Of a stretch of DNA of 64,000 nt, positions 40,810-55,460 are shown piece by piece. Every line of letters begins with the position of its first letter. Within the stretch, counting starts at the first letter, position 1. The stretch is from Ecdyonurus torrentis (taxonomy: Eukaryota > Arthropoda > Insecta > Ephemeroptera > Heptageniidae). The position numbers and the translations under genes were made by a program. The notes below the pieces were generated by a model. That model made no database searches, was not told the DNA's origin, and saw only the letters and a program-made list of their open reading frames with translations. Where the stretch lies: positions 6,094,579 to 6,158,578 of the forward strand of contig OX439131.1 in the NCBI GenBank assembly GCA_949318235.1. Reading direction: 5' to 3'.

Positions 40810-40995
40810 TCTATATAATAAATATAATAATAACCCTTAACAAGGACGATACAGGGCTTTTTCAGCCACACTATTCATGAAACTTATCAGTAACCTATAG
40901 TCACTAATACAACAACAACAACAAAATAATAATTGAAACTTCTGAGGTTGAAAGTTTTAAAATATCACAAAATACTTACTGAACTTAACCAAAAG
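40810..40995. repeat. dispersed repeat, copy B
   Basis: Homologous to 7305-7500. The clearest shared block is GACGATACAGGGCTTTTTCAG and its continuation CCACACTATTCATG, then TGAGGTTGAAAG and AAAATATCACAAAATACTTAC. Copy B has a GC-richer stretch on its left that copy A lacks, so B may be the longer copy. Confidence 0.55.
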
Positions 40996-41533
40996 AAATA
41001 ACAAATTAACTAAAAAAGATTAACTCCATTAAAAAGATTTCTTCAAAGGTGATATAATATTGCATTTAAGTTTTTCCTATTGCCATCTAAATCTAGTTGT
41101 TTTATATAATAATTTATTTGCTGCTAACAGCTCTATAGAAAAACAAACCAACCTACCTAAAATTAATTAATATCAAAATTAATAAATAAATACATATAAT
41201 CAAAACTTAAATTCAGAAATTATTTATATTAATGGCTAATAAACAAATAATAATAAATTAATTAATTTTTAGTTTTTAGCAGAAATTGTAACTTTATAAA
41301 ATAATTGTAGTACTAAATATAATATAATTCTGTTAACTGAAAATCGAGATTAAATGCTGACTCTTACGCTGTTTAATAATTAATACGTAGCTAATCATTC
41401 TCCAAATAATTTTAATGTTTGCGTACATATATATAAGTAATTAATATTACTTATTACCTTCATGAATAATTATGCTAATGATACAGTATACATTCAATTT
41501 AATAGATTATGTTATTGAATAATGGAAGTTACC

Positions 41534-41583
41534 GGAAAAGTGCGCCAACCAATCACAAGCGGTGTGAAAAATACGCACTTTCC
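41534..41583. other. inverted repeat enclosing a CCAAT motif
   Basis: GGAAAAGTGCG (41534-41544) pairs with CGCACTTTCC (41574-41583) with one bulge. The loop holds CCAACCAATCACAAGCG. It may be a transposon terminus or a regulatory hairpin; the sequence does not decide. Confidence 0.5.
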
Positions 41584-42507
41584 TATGCAGAAGCATAATA
41601 CCTTTTTTTTTTTATATAATGTACCAAAGCCATATTTTTTTAAATTAGTATTACTATAAAACACACACCTTTACACATCTCAAGCCAATTAAAATTTCGA
41701 AATAAAATTTTGCTTAGACTTTTTGCTTAAGGCAAGTTTATATTTGTAGTTTTTAAATTCATGCGTATGTATTGTATGTAATTGAAAGTCGCCTAAAAAC
41801 TATATAAACTCTGAGAAATTAATTTTGTAAATATCAGAGGATCATATAAGTGGGTATGTGGGAGGCCTGTTATAAAAATTATTCATTCTTAAAATTATTA
41901 TTATAGCAGTAAATATATACATAATATATATTTTTATTTATTTTGTAAGTAAAATCAACAAAATTAAAAACAACAACACTGAAATCATAAAGATACAAAG
42001 CAAGAGTACTAAATTATGAAATATTTGTTAATTAAGTATATGAATATATAACTTTTTTTATTAAAAATTAATTAATTATTTACTGACAACTAAACTAAGT
42101 AATGTTATGGAATGTCAGAGGATCATGCCACTAACCTCTAAGTAACAACTAAAGCGTATTGGTTATTAAATGCATAATTCATGGTGTAGATGCAATTTAA
42201 AATCTTATTCAGACCTGTCATTTACAAACCTAACAAAAAACTTTGTAACATAAATGTCCATATGAATATATATACAATTTTGTAATTATTTACCTTTCAG
42301 TATTATAAATATTAAATAAGCAATTTTCTTAATTATTAAAAGAGTAAACAAACCATCATATTTATATAAAGTTCAACCTACCCAAACTAAATGTATCAAA
42401 ATTATAACTTTTTACTAATTATTTAAATTTATTTTCCACTTTTCTTACCCTGCTTTTAGGTTGCATTTATTACTCTTTTTTAGTATAGCATATTATATTT
42501 TTGTTGT

Positions 42508-42538
42508 TGTACACCAGGATTAGTACCCTGGTTGTACA
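42508..42538. other. hairpin TGTACACCAGG / CCTGGTTGTACA
   Basis: Stem of 11 pairs with one bulged base and an 8-base loop, in otherwise AT-rich DNA. Confidence 0.6.
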
Positions 42539-44342
42539 CAAATTAATTTACTGCTATTTTTATTTGTTTTGCTGATATATCGTATGTTTTATTTATTATT
42601 GGAGTAAGAGTGGGGTGGACGTAGTTAGGTCTAATACTCGGGCTTTCAAAAATGTACTTTTTTTAAGAGTTACTTAAATTAATATTTATATATTGCTTAA
42701 ATTTAATTAACATATGTTTTCTTAATATTATTATACATAAAATTCATACTGAAAATATTTCTATGCTTCCATGTATATTAGAAAAAAAGTTAGCTACTAC
42801 CAATGTAAGATAAAAATTGATTCTGAATTGATTTTAGCTTGAAAATTTATAAAATTATACTTTCATTTACTAAAAATAAGATTCCAAATGGTTGCTTCGA
42901 TTAGTCTCGTACTTTTACTCTAGCCATTACACTGTAATCATATATTTTCATTGCACTACATTAATATTTGTAGACTTAATAATGCAGTTATCGAAATACG
43001 ATATCTTGGGGTTTGGGGATTGTGATTCAAGAACGCTCAAGGAGAAATAAGGGGAGATTTCTATGTCAAGATTAGAGGGAGAGGGTGGGAGGGGGTGAAG
43101 GGATGATGATGAGCCCCTGGGTCCAGTGACCGGCTATTAATCCCTGCCCATTGTCATTCTACAATAAGAGAGAAAAAAATCCCTGGGAGACAAAAAATAT
43201 TAAGAATCATCGTCAAAAAAGATGACAAAGAATGCGTCTTCGTCTTTAGTTCTTTCTTCCTCTTTGTAATGTAAATTTTTGATGAATGTTTTCTACACTT
43301 AATGTTGCTTATGATTACAAATGAGGTGTCAGATTTGAATAAAGATATAAAAGAATATTATGAAAATAACTAATATAATAAATAGTTTTATATTTGTAAG
43401 AAAAAATGTATATAAGGGAAATATGAATTTTTCATTTTTTTTTCCACATTATAGTATTATTGTAATTTTTGAAAACTATAAAGCAAGCTTCTTTACTGTA
43501 ATAAATCAATGCTGAAATTTTACATTTATTCCAATCATATTAACGATATTTAACTCAAAAGTCAGTGAATGGATTGTTTTACTATCAAAATTTGACTCCT
43601 ATTGTTCCTAAAGTTTACATTTAGATAATCTGACAAATTTAGACAGTCAATCAAATATAAATACGAAATCAAATATTTTTTATTGTCAAATCTCTATAGC
43701 TATTGTGAGAATATTTATGTCAGTGATCAGTAACTTTCATTTTAACATAGAGAAATATCATGTCATGCAGTAAGATAATGCCTTTGTCAGTTAGTAATGT
43801 CAGTATATATTATGTGTATGTACTGTACAACATGTAATGAGAATCCTTGCATAATAATATAAGTATTTGTACGATGGTATACAAAAGTTAAACAAACCAG
43901 TTGATCGCATGATTGAATTAGAGTTATATTACGTTGTTATAGTCTTGTATTTGAATATTTATTTTAACTCTGTAGATTTGCAGTTTTCAAACTAATGAAA
44001 CTTCTTATATTGAATTTATAGAGCTTGTAACTGTATATTACTGAATAAATTAGATTTAAATTTTATTATTTGTAGAGATAACATTATATGTATATTAGAA
44101 AGTCGCAATCACACTCATAAACACTAAACAGTCTGTCTATTAAATTTTTTTTCCCAGCCTACAAGATTTAATTGCAATGAACTTCTGTTGCAATGATCAA
44201 AAGAAAAATCTTACATTTAAATGATACATTTTATATAATTTATGTGATATGATCCTCTTCTCAAGTATGCATAATCATATATGGTATGCACTTATCCTCA
44301 TTAAAAAAGTATATATGTATGTAAGTATATAATATTATATAT

Positions 44343-44346
<4 letters not shown>

Positions 44347-44418
<72 letters not shown>
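44347..44418. repeat. (TA)n microsatellite
   Basis: TA array of about 72 bp. The minus-strand open frame over it is a Tyr-Ile artefact. Confidence 0.97.
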
Positions 44419-44422
<4 letters not shown>

Positions 44423-44925
44423 TATAGTACACAATACACACATAAAATATTGCAAACATTGCAAAGTTGTTAAAACTTTCTTTTTTCTTGTGCACTGAAT
44501 AATAACTTTCTATTCAAAGTACGTTAAATTATCCCTTTTTTTCATTTGTTTTCATGCATTATAATTGTAAATTATACTAAAAATATCATTAAAATAAAAA
44601 CATATTTACAATTTTACATTGAGTTCAGTTTAAAATTAGGACAATCTGATAATAAAAAATAACACTATTTTACTATTCTTATCATTATTTTATATTTTTT
44701 TCTTACCCTCTTATGACATCTAGTAAATTTTATTGAACAATAAAATTCTTCTACTTCCTCCCCCCCCCCCTACTCTTTTTTATTATTATTATTATATATT
44801 TTATTAAAGTAAAACATAAAATATTCATTGGCAATAAAAATAAATAAATAAAATAAAAATGTATGTTTATGATGTGTGTTTGTGAGTTGTGTAATTTTTG
44901 TTAGATGTGTTTCGGGTGTTATTGT

Positions 44926-45030
<105 letters not shown>

Positions 45031-45175
45031 AGAAAGAGGTGTTATATTTCCCTCGTGAGTGTGTCACCCAAACGTTTTTATCTCTGCTACATTATGACAT
45101 AAAAGCCCAAGTCTCGACTCAGCAATGCTAGAGATCACGTTCCCTCTCAAAAACTACTGGACGACTTTACTACTT

Positions 45176-45178
<3 letters not shown>

Positions 45179-45239
<61 letters not shown>
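45179..45239 (+). repeat. (CT)n microsatellite
   Basis: About 61 bp of CT, complementary to the GA array at 44930-45029. Confidence 0.97.
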
Positions 45240-45242
<3 letters not shown>

Positions 45243-46143
45243 TTTCTTCACAAACATAAGGAAGTCAATTCTATGGTCTAAAAAAGCTAAACGTGTGGCG
45301 CCACCATTGTGATAAAAATACACAAGTACAGAAATGTTTTTCATTATTTTATTTGTTAAGTAGGTAGTCTGTAAGCAGAAACATTCTCTTCAGTAATAAA
45401 GTTTACATAAAATTTATAAAAATCTTTGTCTATCCTCTTATAAAAAAAGGTCAATTCATTAATTTTTATCATTGTATCTTACAGATTACTTGAATTTCAT
45501 ATTAATTTACAAATCGGTTAGTAAAGATAAAGAAATGAGTGTTTAATTTGATCTTGTATTCTTGGCATATCGCAAGCTACTGTATATCGTGATAAAAATT
45601 CACTTGTTTCATTACGTCATAGGAGCTTTTGAATGCAACAAATTAAATGTATCTTGTAGGAAATGCTAATTTCCAAAGTAGTAGAATCTTAATTCAATTT
45701 GTTTTAATATTATTAAATAAAAGATTTTCAGTAGAAACAACAACAAAAATACTTGCATTTACAGTATAGCTATTTCATGGTAAATTACAATAAAAGAATA
45801 CAACTTTTAATTAAATTTGGTTAGAGAATAATAAAATTGTTTTATGAAGAGCTTAAAGGCTGATTTCATGATCAATCAAAGATAATTGAAATTTATCTCA
45901 TTCTATAATATAGCAACATTTAATGTTGATATAAAAGTAATGGAGTTATATACAAAAGACAAATATTTATTGTAGAGTTACCATTTTATCAATATAATAT
46001 ATCATCATATATACTCTACTTTTTTTTTGTATTTTTGTTTGTCTTTTATGAAAGCATTGAGAGTGCGATTAAGAAGGAATTTCATTACCCACTCTTGCTA
46101 ATAAAAATAGGATTGAGCCAAAGTGCGTCTAGTTTTTTTTATC

Positions 46144-46146
<3 letters not shown>

Positions 46147-46197
<51 letters not shown>
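46147..46197 (+). repeat. (CT)n microsatellite
   Basis: About 51 bp of CT followed by a GC-richer unique block up to 46320. Confidence 0.96.
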
Positions 46198-46200
<3 letters not shown>

Positions 46201-49200
46201 GAAAGCACACTTTTATGTATCATTTGATGGTGCGTGAAATGTGCCCCCGGGTCTTGCTTGTGTGTTATAGCGAACGCTACTAGAGGTACTAAACTGGTGC
46301 TCAATGGAGAGAGTGTTATAGTAATGTTCCATACGTACATTTAAACATACCATATTCTTTTGTTTCTATCATAAAAATGAAAAATATTATTATTAAAAAT
46401 AATAACGATATCATTTCACATCTCTACAGGAACAAATTTTAATATCATAAATTGCTTTCAATACATGGTCAGAAAATATAAATATATAATATATTTCATA
46501 TCAAGAGCATTTCAATATAATATAAAATCATTTCATAAATTAACTGTTCACGTATACGTAAAATGTTTCATGCTTCAAATAAAAACCAAAAAGTTGTTTG
46601 TTGTGAAAGGTTTTGAACTGCGTAACATGAAAACGTTATTGTTTTTTGTGAGCGATGTGGGGTGACAAAAGACTCGTAGTGTATTGTGACAGTGCTCAGT
46701 TAATCGTGAAATTCTTTTCAATATTTTTACTGTACTTTTTTTTACGTAAAAAAAATTTCCTGTCTATGTCACTCTTCTTTGTTTCTTTTTTTTTCTCTGT
46801 TGCATCTTCATCGCATTCGTTAATAATATTTTTCATTTAACGTTTTAATTCATGTAATGCACTTTTCGTTAAAGAAAAAGTAACAAACAATTATAGCAAT
46901 AATAACGATTCATCATTATTATTATTTCCCTTCAAATATCGTAAATATATTATTCATTACTTATAATACAAAAAAAAAAAAGTTCCACAAAAGACAAAAT
47001 TGATGCTATATATTTAAAATAAAGCTATGCTTTACAGTACAATAACTATGTTGTACAGCATAATTTCTATGCTATTCTAAAATATTAATTGTTTTGCTGT
47101 TTTACGTAAATGCAACATAGATTACGTAATTTGTTTTATGTATGTGTAAAGTGGCGGAACCGGAAATTACGTGAGGTTAAAAAAAGTTGGTGAAAGTCAC
47201 ACCAAGTATAAAAGTTATTTCCAATTTACTTGCTGTAAGGACCAAATTTCTCTCATACTTTTTACCGTCTCATATACAGTAGTTTCCGCTTCCAGGACTT
47301 TCTTATTTAAGTATACATAAGAATCCAATACAGTATAAAAACCTTGGTGATGAAATGGACTTTATCTCTCGTTAGGTGCAATAAAAAAAACACCCCTCTT
47401 CAAACAAGTGACCTAAATAGAAATGCAATCTGAATATCTCGTAAAAATGAAGATATTCAATTTAGTTAATATCCTGAAGTAACATGGACGTACACTATAA
47501 TACACAAAATAGACATGAATTTACGTCCATATTTCCATCAATATTTGCATATTATATCAAGTTATTGGCGTTTTTCTGTTACTGATCATATTGGAACAAT
47601 ATCATTATAACTTATATTATCATGGGGGTCAATATCTATCCAAGAAAATAATATTTATTTAATAAAGTTGTTGTATAGACCATAAAAAAATATAATGATA
47701 AAAGCTACAAAAAAAAATTATGATGTGTTTACAACAACACTTTAATATTGTTGTTTATATCTAAATCAAATGTAGTGCTTCAACACACTTCATCATTTTT
47801 ATGAAATAAACTTGTAATATTCGCAATATTACGTCAGCTTCTGTTTTTATAAGTTTTTATACTCATATATTTCACCCCAATTTACTTTCTTTCTATATCT
47901 TCTCTATTTTTTTTTCTTTCTTTGCCTTTTTTTTTCTTACCCTCTGTTATATATATTTTTTATGATAACTTTCTTTCAAGATGATCTTTATCTTTGCTTC
48001 AGGCAGATTTTTATATTATATGATTTTATATTATTGTTCATACCCAAGTTAATATGATAGATCAAAAAGCTAACGGGAAAAAAAAAAGAGAAAATAAAAT
48101 TACTTGAATCATGAAAGTATATGAAGGAAAAAATATATTTTATATTATAAATTAAGTATATACTATTGAAAAAAAAAAATGAAAGTATATTAGTTTAATG
48201 TAAAAGTGGTACTCATTAATATTATGATGTAATTAAATTTTATACTCAATTATAAAACTTTTCACCTTACAGGAAAAAGTAATAAAGTTAATTAAAATTT
48301 TATGTTCTGATTATAGTGGAAAAAAAATATTTGACATAACCCAAATGTGTTTTTTTATATATATTTAGTAACTTAATGTTAAATAAATGACAGACATAGT
48401 ATACTTAAGATATATTTTAATACTTAATTATAAATTTAAAAAAAATACATCTAATAATATGATTAGTATAGTCTTTCAAATAAATGTTGCATATGTTTAA
48501 AAAAAATCAAAATATATCAAATAAAAGTTTTTAAGTAGATATAGAATAATTTTAATACTTAAGATGAAAGTTTTAGACCAATGCTAAGCATTAATGACAG
48601 TCAAGAGAACTACGAAACTAATGTGTCGTTGCTTCTAATTGGTTGACTCATCGAAAGTGACCAATTACAATTTGTTATTGTTTTGTTTTACTATTTTACT
48701 TGACAGCCACTATAAGGGTGTGTGCGCATAACGTCATTCTGAATGCTTTTCAATGCTCTTCTTGGGCAATGAATAATATTGCACAGTATAGGCCAAACGT
48801 AATTTTTGGCAATTTTCTTTGGGAAATTAGCTATTTTTTTTTGTTATTATTATTTTTCTTGTGTACTTGAAAAACTCATTCAACCTGTTAACAGCATCAA
48901 TGCTCTCAAAAATATTGCGAATTATTTTTAAACTGGCAAAAGGAGTCTTTTTCCTTTCTTAATTATGTTAATTATAGCGCTCACTTATGGCGTTGACTTT
49001 AACATGAATGAAACCACCCTATACGCTACAAATTTGTCAAATACTCTCAATATTATCCGTTAAATTATCTAGTAAAATAATATTTATATTCACAATTTGT
49101 TGAAGACAAGCCAGTCAATTTTGTATTAGTAATAATAATTTACATTTTCGTATTTATTTTTTCCAACTGCAGATTAAAGTTATAACTTGTGATATATTCC

Positions 49201-49453
49201 TAAATCAAACAGTTTTGCTAATTTTTTGTGATATGTTTATTTTTAGTAATAAATGTAAAAATTTAATCTGATTGAGTATGCGATCTAGTAGAAATAATTT
49301 TTATACAAAATTTTGGATCCTCGGCCACAATCGTGGAGAACTATGTTGTGTATCGTACTATAGTATACTCCCTCTAGGTAACTTTTTGTACATTCGTTTA
49401 TCTACATGTAAATACGTATAAATTTACATCGCTCAAAGACAAATCGGTTCATA

Positions 49454-49484
<31 letters not shown>

Positions 49485-50837
49485 TCTTTTTTGAAATTAT
49501 TGACGGTTTTAAGGGCTTTTACATAAAAAAATATTAACATGTAAAAAAAATTGACAGGTTGAAGCTCATATTAACTGCTTTTGTTGAAAAAAAAAAAAAT
49601 GCAGCAATACTGCCATAACTTATACTAATACTAACTCTACATGACTCAAATGCAAGATTTTAGGATATTTGAACAATTATAATAAATTTCGTTTATATTT
49701 TTACACTAGATTTTTATTTGAAAAAACTGAGAGTGTTATATTAATTAAAACAAAAAGGAATTTTATCGTAAATTTTCTTGTCTGGCAAATTAAAGTTTGA
49801 AAAGGTAACATGGTAACTTACATTGCATAACATGATATTGTTGGATGAAGGGTTAATTTACATCTACGTGAGTGAGTTAGGGGTGGGGGAAGCAAACAGG
49901 TGAAGGTGATTGAATAACTGAGTGTTAGTTTATGCCCTGCGGTAGTACCACGTAAAGCTAACATGTTCTCTGGGAAAGAGAAAGAGAGAGAGATCCTTTT
50001 TCACTCGCGCGTAAGATATTTAGTAGCAAAAGAGAGAGCATAACAAAATGTAAAAATGAACTTTAATTTGTATGCGTTTAAAATGAATTGTTTAAAATAT
50101 GTACAAATTTTATTAACAGTAGTGTATAAAATAATGAAAATATTAATTTCCTTTGTGTAAGATTGCTAATATAATACCAGATTTCTAAAATTCAGAAAAT
50201 AAAATAATAATTTTTCATATTTACGTTAACGTTAAAAAATCATAAATAAATAAATAATAATGGTTGAAGCCATTTATGTAAATTCCAAATATTGTTTACT
50301 TTTTTTAGAATAAAGGTGAAAGTAGTATGAACAATAAAACGTGAAAACTTTGCAATTCATTAAATCAAATATGTTTTTCGTTTTTTTGTATAAAAAATTC
50401 TGATACCATGAACAATAACAATATTAAAAATAAAAATTTAAATAAAACAAAAATAAAATAAATTTATATAAATAAAGCTTATTTCCGTTAACAATTCTAA
50501 AAATTTTGTTTAAAAACAATTAAACATTATTATTATTATATTAAGGTAAAAAGAAAAAATAGGATGGGAAGGATAAAAATAAAACTTTTTTAAAGCTATT
50601 TTAATTTAGTAAATATTATATTATTATAAAAGAAAAAGGGAGTTTATAAAGTAGAAAGTGTTGTATATATAAACAAAACAACATGATGAATTATAAATAT
50701 GGTACATCTGACCGGATATGACATTTAAAGTTAAGTGCGTTGTGGTTTCCTAAAGTAATCATTATTACATGATGGTGTAGCATGTAACAGCTACATTAGA
50801 TTAAGACACTACATAACGTGCTGGAGCAAGAGGGAGA

Positions 50838-50838
50838 A

Positions 50839-50881
<43 letters not shown>

Positions 50882-50910
50882 CTTACCCTCGTCTTTCTCT
50901 CTCTCTCTCT
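50838..50910. repeat. adjacent (GA)n and (CT)n, near-perfect hairpin
   Basis: GA units to 50880 are followed, after 14 bases (GCTTACCCTCGTCT), by CT units to 50910. The two arrays can fold on each other. Confidence 0.9.
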
Positions 50911-51077
50911 TAGACTCAATTAAAACATTAAAACATCAACTCTAAAACAAGGATAACCTAAAAGTTGTCCACCTTCATTTACATCTTAACTCGATTTTAT
51001 TATTATGTAAACATTAAATAAGAATTCAATTGTTAAAGTGGTTTATCATAACAATGATATATAAAATATGTATTATG

Positions 51078-51078
<1 letters not shown>

Positions 51079-51157
<79 letters not shown>

Positions 51158-51162
51158 TATAC

Positions 51163-51225
<63 letters not shown>
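51079..51225. repeat. (TA)n double array
   Basis: Two long TA arrays are separated by ATACATAAATA near 51159-51170, for a total of about 147 bp. Confidence 0.97.
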
Positions 51226-51230
<5 letters not shown>

Positions 51231-52078
51231 TTTATTAATATCATCATTTATATAATGATCTTTATAAGTTATATATTATGCTCTCTATACTATAAACTTA
51301 ACTTGCTTAATATATTATATAATATTATAAAGCTTTTATTTACCATATAGCTGATGCTTCTACAAATTTGCAAATATAATTAGTGAGATTGTGGTGATAG
51401 AGAGAGAGAGAGAGAGAGAGATCGGATTACTCAAACTAAGACGACAACAATGTTAGTTAAACTTAAAAGAAGACGATGAAAGACAAAAGAAAAAACAAGA
51501 CGAAGGCAAAAGAAAGTGAAAATTTGGCAAACTTCCTAAATCTCCATCAACCCCAAACAATATAGCTGTTTCGTCTGTTGAAAATGACCCTCTATCTTAC
51601 TGTTTTTTTTTTTATGATATTCATTTTAACTTCTTCATTTACTTATATATATTTTTTACTTCTTTTTTTTTCTTTAGAGTTAATATAAAGATATCTTGAT
51701 CAAAAAGAATTTTTTCCAATTTTCTTCTTGTTCTATTCTTGTTCCAGTTGCAAGTTTTTTTTTTTTTTTTTTCTTAAACAAAACTAAGTGATAAGATGTC
51801 CGAATTTCATGCTTTTTTTTAGTCATTGTTGATATACAGTTTCTATATAAATATATATTCTACCAGTATAGCAAATTAAATTGAATCTTTTCCCTCTTTT
51901 TTAATGTACTTTTTTATACTGTAAACACAAAACGTGTTCATAACTTTCAATAGCTATCGTCTTGAGGCATTTATCTTTCTAACAGAAATATAAAAAAGTC
52001 TACTTTACTCACTAAAACATTTTAACTACGAAAGAAAAATAATCGAACTCCCCCCCCCCCTCCTTCCCTCCCTCCCTC

Positions 52079-52110
<32 letters not shown>

Positions 52111-53223
52111 CATATTTTGTTATGTAATTTATTGCTGTAATAAAATAAAAACAATTTTTAAAAGCTGCGAATATCTGAAAATACATAAACGGTTAATAAA
52201 CCACAACTTTTTTAATAATTTCTTTGAGTGATTGTTTTTGTCATTGCATATTTATTAATTTTTATAAAAATAAATTACATTTAAACTAAAACTTTTATAT
52301 ATATTAAAGTCAGCTATTATTTATGCCTTTATAAGTTAAATTTCAATTATATTTCTTGATTTATTGAAAGATGTAATCAAACATTAATGGAAAAGAGGGT
52401 TTAAAAAAAAGCGCGGAAATTTGAAAGTCTAATTACATACAATCTTGCACGTTTCTCAACTAAGTAAGTAAAAGAGGAATTTGAAGCTTTTAGTGTATCC
52501 AAGCAAAGGCAAGGCGAGAGCAAGCAAAAATGCGTTTGCAAGTCGAGTAAAAGTTGGGTGATGCCAGAAGAGTAGAATGGGTGGGAGGGCACTCAGCTCC
52601 ATCTGTGCCTGCTCGCTCTTGATCTACGGCCGACCGCCGCGCGATTCTTTCTTAATTCCAACTTCAATACGCTGAATTTCTCAAATTAAATCTGCCTCCC
52701 CCTTTCCTTACTAGTACTGTAAGAACGAGAGAGAGAGAGAGAGAAGAACACTTTCATCTTTCACTTCTTTCTTTTATGTGGTTCAGACTTTTTATACTAC
52801 TTTTTAATCTGACGTCGTCGAAGTCATTAAGAATGCTCTTGAGCAAAGATTGATGCTAAATTTATCATATATTTTTTTCTTCCCTTTCTCTCTCTCTCTT
52901 TCTCTCTCTTTTATAGAAATAATTTTAAGTATTAAGTAGAATTATATAAAATAAAATGATTTATAAGGATTATTTATTTTAATTAATTTTTTTAACTATA
53001 TTAATTTGCTACTTTCACGTTACTTGTACTTCAAAAATGTATAAGTAATTAAGTAATCAATGATTTTGAAAGTCACGTAAGGTAAGCTTTATTTTATACA
53101 TAAATAATAATGTTAGTACTTTTATTGCTTCAATTATTTCTTATGTGCATCAAGTCATGTATATTTTATTGTAATACTGTCAATGTAAATCTGTAGCATT
53201 TAAACTACAGGCCTATTTATTTT

Positions 53224-53226
<3 letters not shown>

Positions 53227-53276
<50 letters not shown>
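53227..53276 (+). repeat. (CT)n microsatellite
   Basis: About 50 bp of pure CT. Confidence 0.96.
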
Positions 53277-53278
<2 letters not shown>

Positions 53279-53827
53279 ATTCTTGATATCTGTAGACTTT
53301 ATAAAATAAACAAAATTGTGAAAATGATGAAACCGTTTGATTCATCTCAAAATTCACTCATTTTTATTTTTTAATTCATTTCTCTTAACCTACAATCAAA
53401 TCCTACAGGTTTTTGTTTCGAAAGAAAACAATTAAAAATGATAGTAAAAAAATGTTCAATATTTACAACATGTATAAATAAAATACCCATCTACAATTCA
53501 TTTCATTATTTTCCTATTAATGTTTTTGCATTGAAGAATCCTACAATTGGAATATAGCAACATGATTTATTTTTAATTTTACTCTCTATGGAAAACTTAG
53601 ATACATGGTACATGTTTAAAAATAGAAATAACGTACGCTTTCTTTTTTTGTAATTGTTAACCTTTCTTTAAAAAAAAGTATACATGACAAAAAAAAATAT
53701 TCTTTTATGATAATATAAAATCGTATAAAAATATCATATGAGTATTTTAAATATTTGCGAATCAGATTTTAGAACGGATGCATTTACATGAGTAAATCTG
53801 AAGTGATTGATGGCTTGATAACATTAG

Positions 53828-53830
<3 letters not shown>

Positions 53831-53911
<81 letters not shown>
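53831..53911 (+). repeat. (GA)n microsatellite
   Basis: About 81 bp of GA, followed by GC-richer unique DNA. Confidence 0.97.
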
Positions 53912-53912
<1 letters not shown>

Positions 53913-55382
53913 AAGGAGCAGTAAGCACACTTGAGGCTTCTCAACCTACATCAAGAGCTGGGCCAATATTTGCTCCGAACTGACTCAGACCAAAACCTTT
54001 TTCCATCCACTTCGTTCGTTCATATTAAGAGGCTCAAAGGAAAACGTAATTCGTACTGAACACAAAGTTGATAGACCTACTTTCTTTAACATATATATGA
54101 ATACCACGCAAAAAAAAAAAAAAAAAAAAATATATATATAAAGTATCTACATAAAGTAATACCTAAGACTATGCATATCTTATACATTTCCTTTCTTTTA
54201 TAAATTTTGAATGAATGATTTAAAATTTTAATAACATTCATTAAGATTTTATGTTCATACTATAAAGTATTAAGTTCACGTATTTTTTTATTATACCTTT
54301 TAAAAAAAATACATTTTTCTATATGACTTTAGAAAGGGGAAAGAAAATATTTTTTTTTTTTTTTTTTTTTTTTAAAGAAGAAGATTTTCAAAGTTTTATA
54401 TATATAATGTAAAAATATTTTCATGTTAATTAAATTAAATATTTCTTAACTTAAAAACTTTACAAATTTACATAGAGGAATTTGAAATATATGAATAATG
54501 TAATGGAGGTTCTTAAAATAATTTCAATTTACTTGACTTATCTTAGTTTATTAGAGAGAAATTATTGTTTAGACTCAAAGTGAATATAAATTACTCTGTT
54601 ATGTTATATGCCTATAAATTGTTACTGTTACATGAATATTAAAGTATTACATTATAGACTTAATATAATGTTAAAATTAAAATGTATTCATAAACATTTA
54701 ATATTTTTTTATGATATCGTAAGTTTTAAACAAGTTACAATAGAGAAATCTTACAAACAGATTTACACTTGTCATTAGTATTCAAAATTTCCATTTTTCA
54801 ATGAAAAAAATCAAAAAAAATCTATATTTTAATTAAAAAACTAAAGCAATGATTAACTACTAAAATAGTTTATAATACTTTCATTTCTTCTGACTAATTT
54901 TTGATGGCAACTAAACACATGTTTTTATTTATAATTTTACTCCTGTGAACACTTTATACATTTGAAATCTCTTTGTAAACAAAGATTAATTACAAATTTC
55001 TTTTTCTAGATTGAGTGTTCCTCTCAAATTATTTTCAAAATGATGAACAAAAGTAACATTATAACATAGTAAAGAAATGTCATTAGCAACTGCTAAAAAA
55101 TACACCCCCGAAGTAAATCACATTTTATTTTACGATTTGTATAAGTGAGAGTACATACTCATCAAGTAAGGGTGAGAAAAATATTTGAAATTCGATTGTC
55201 ATACAGTTGTATATATTGAATTGTCATTTCCTATCATGTGAGTTAACCTGAGGCTTTCTCCTCACCACGTGGGGATGAGAGGGAGGGCATTTTGGTTTTT
55301 GTGCACTTTCATTGTTAACCCTTAAGGCGGTTACAACATTTACTAGAATTTTTGCTCTGTAAGAAGATTTGCTCTGTCTACG

Positions 55383-55387
<5 letters not shown>

Positions 55388-55454
<67 letters not shown>
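55388..55454 (+). repeat. (CT)n microsatellite
   Basis: About 67 bp of CT, preceded by GC-richer unique DNA at 55240-55387. Confidence 0.97.

Positions 55455-55460
<6 letters not shown>

Noticed and set aside
41835..42125. Direct repeat TCAGAGGATCAT at two sites about 280 bp apart
   Set aside because: It is 12 bases only, with no extension of similarity on either side, and may be chance.
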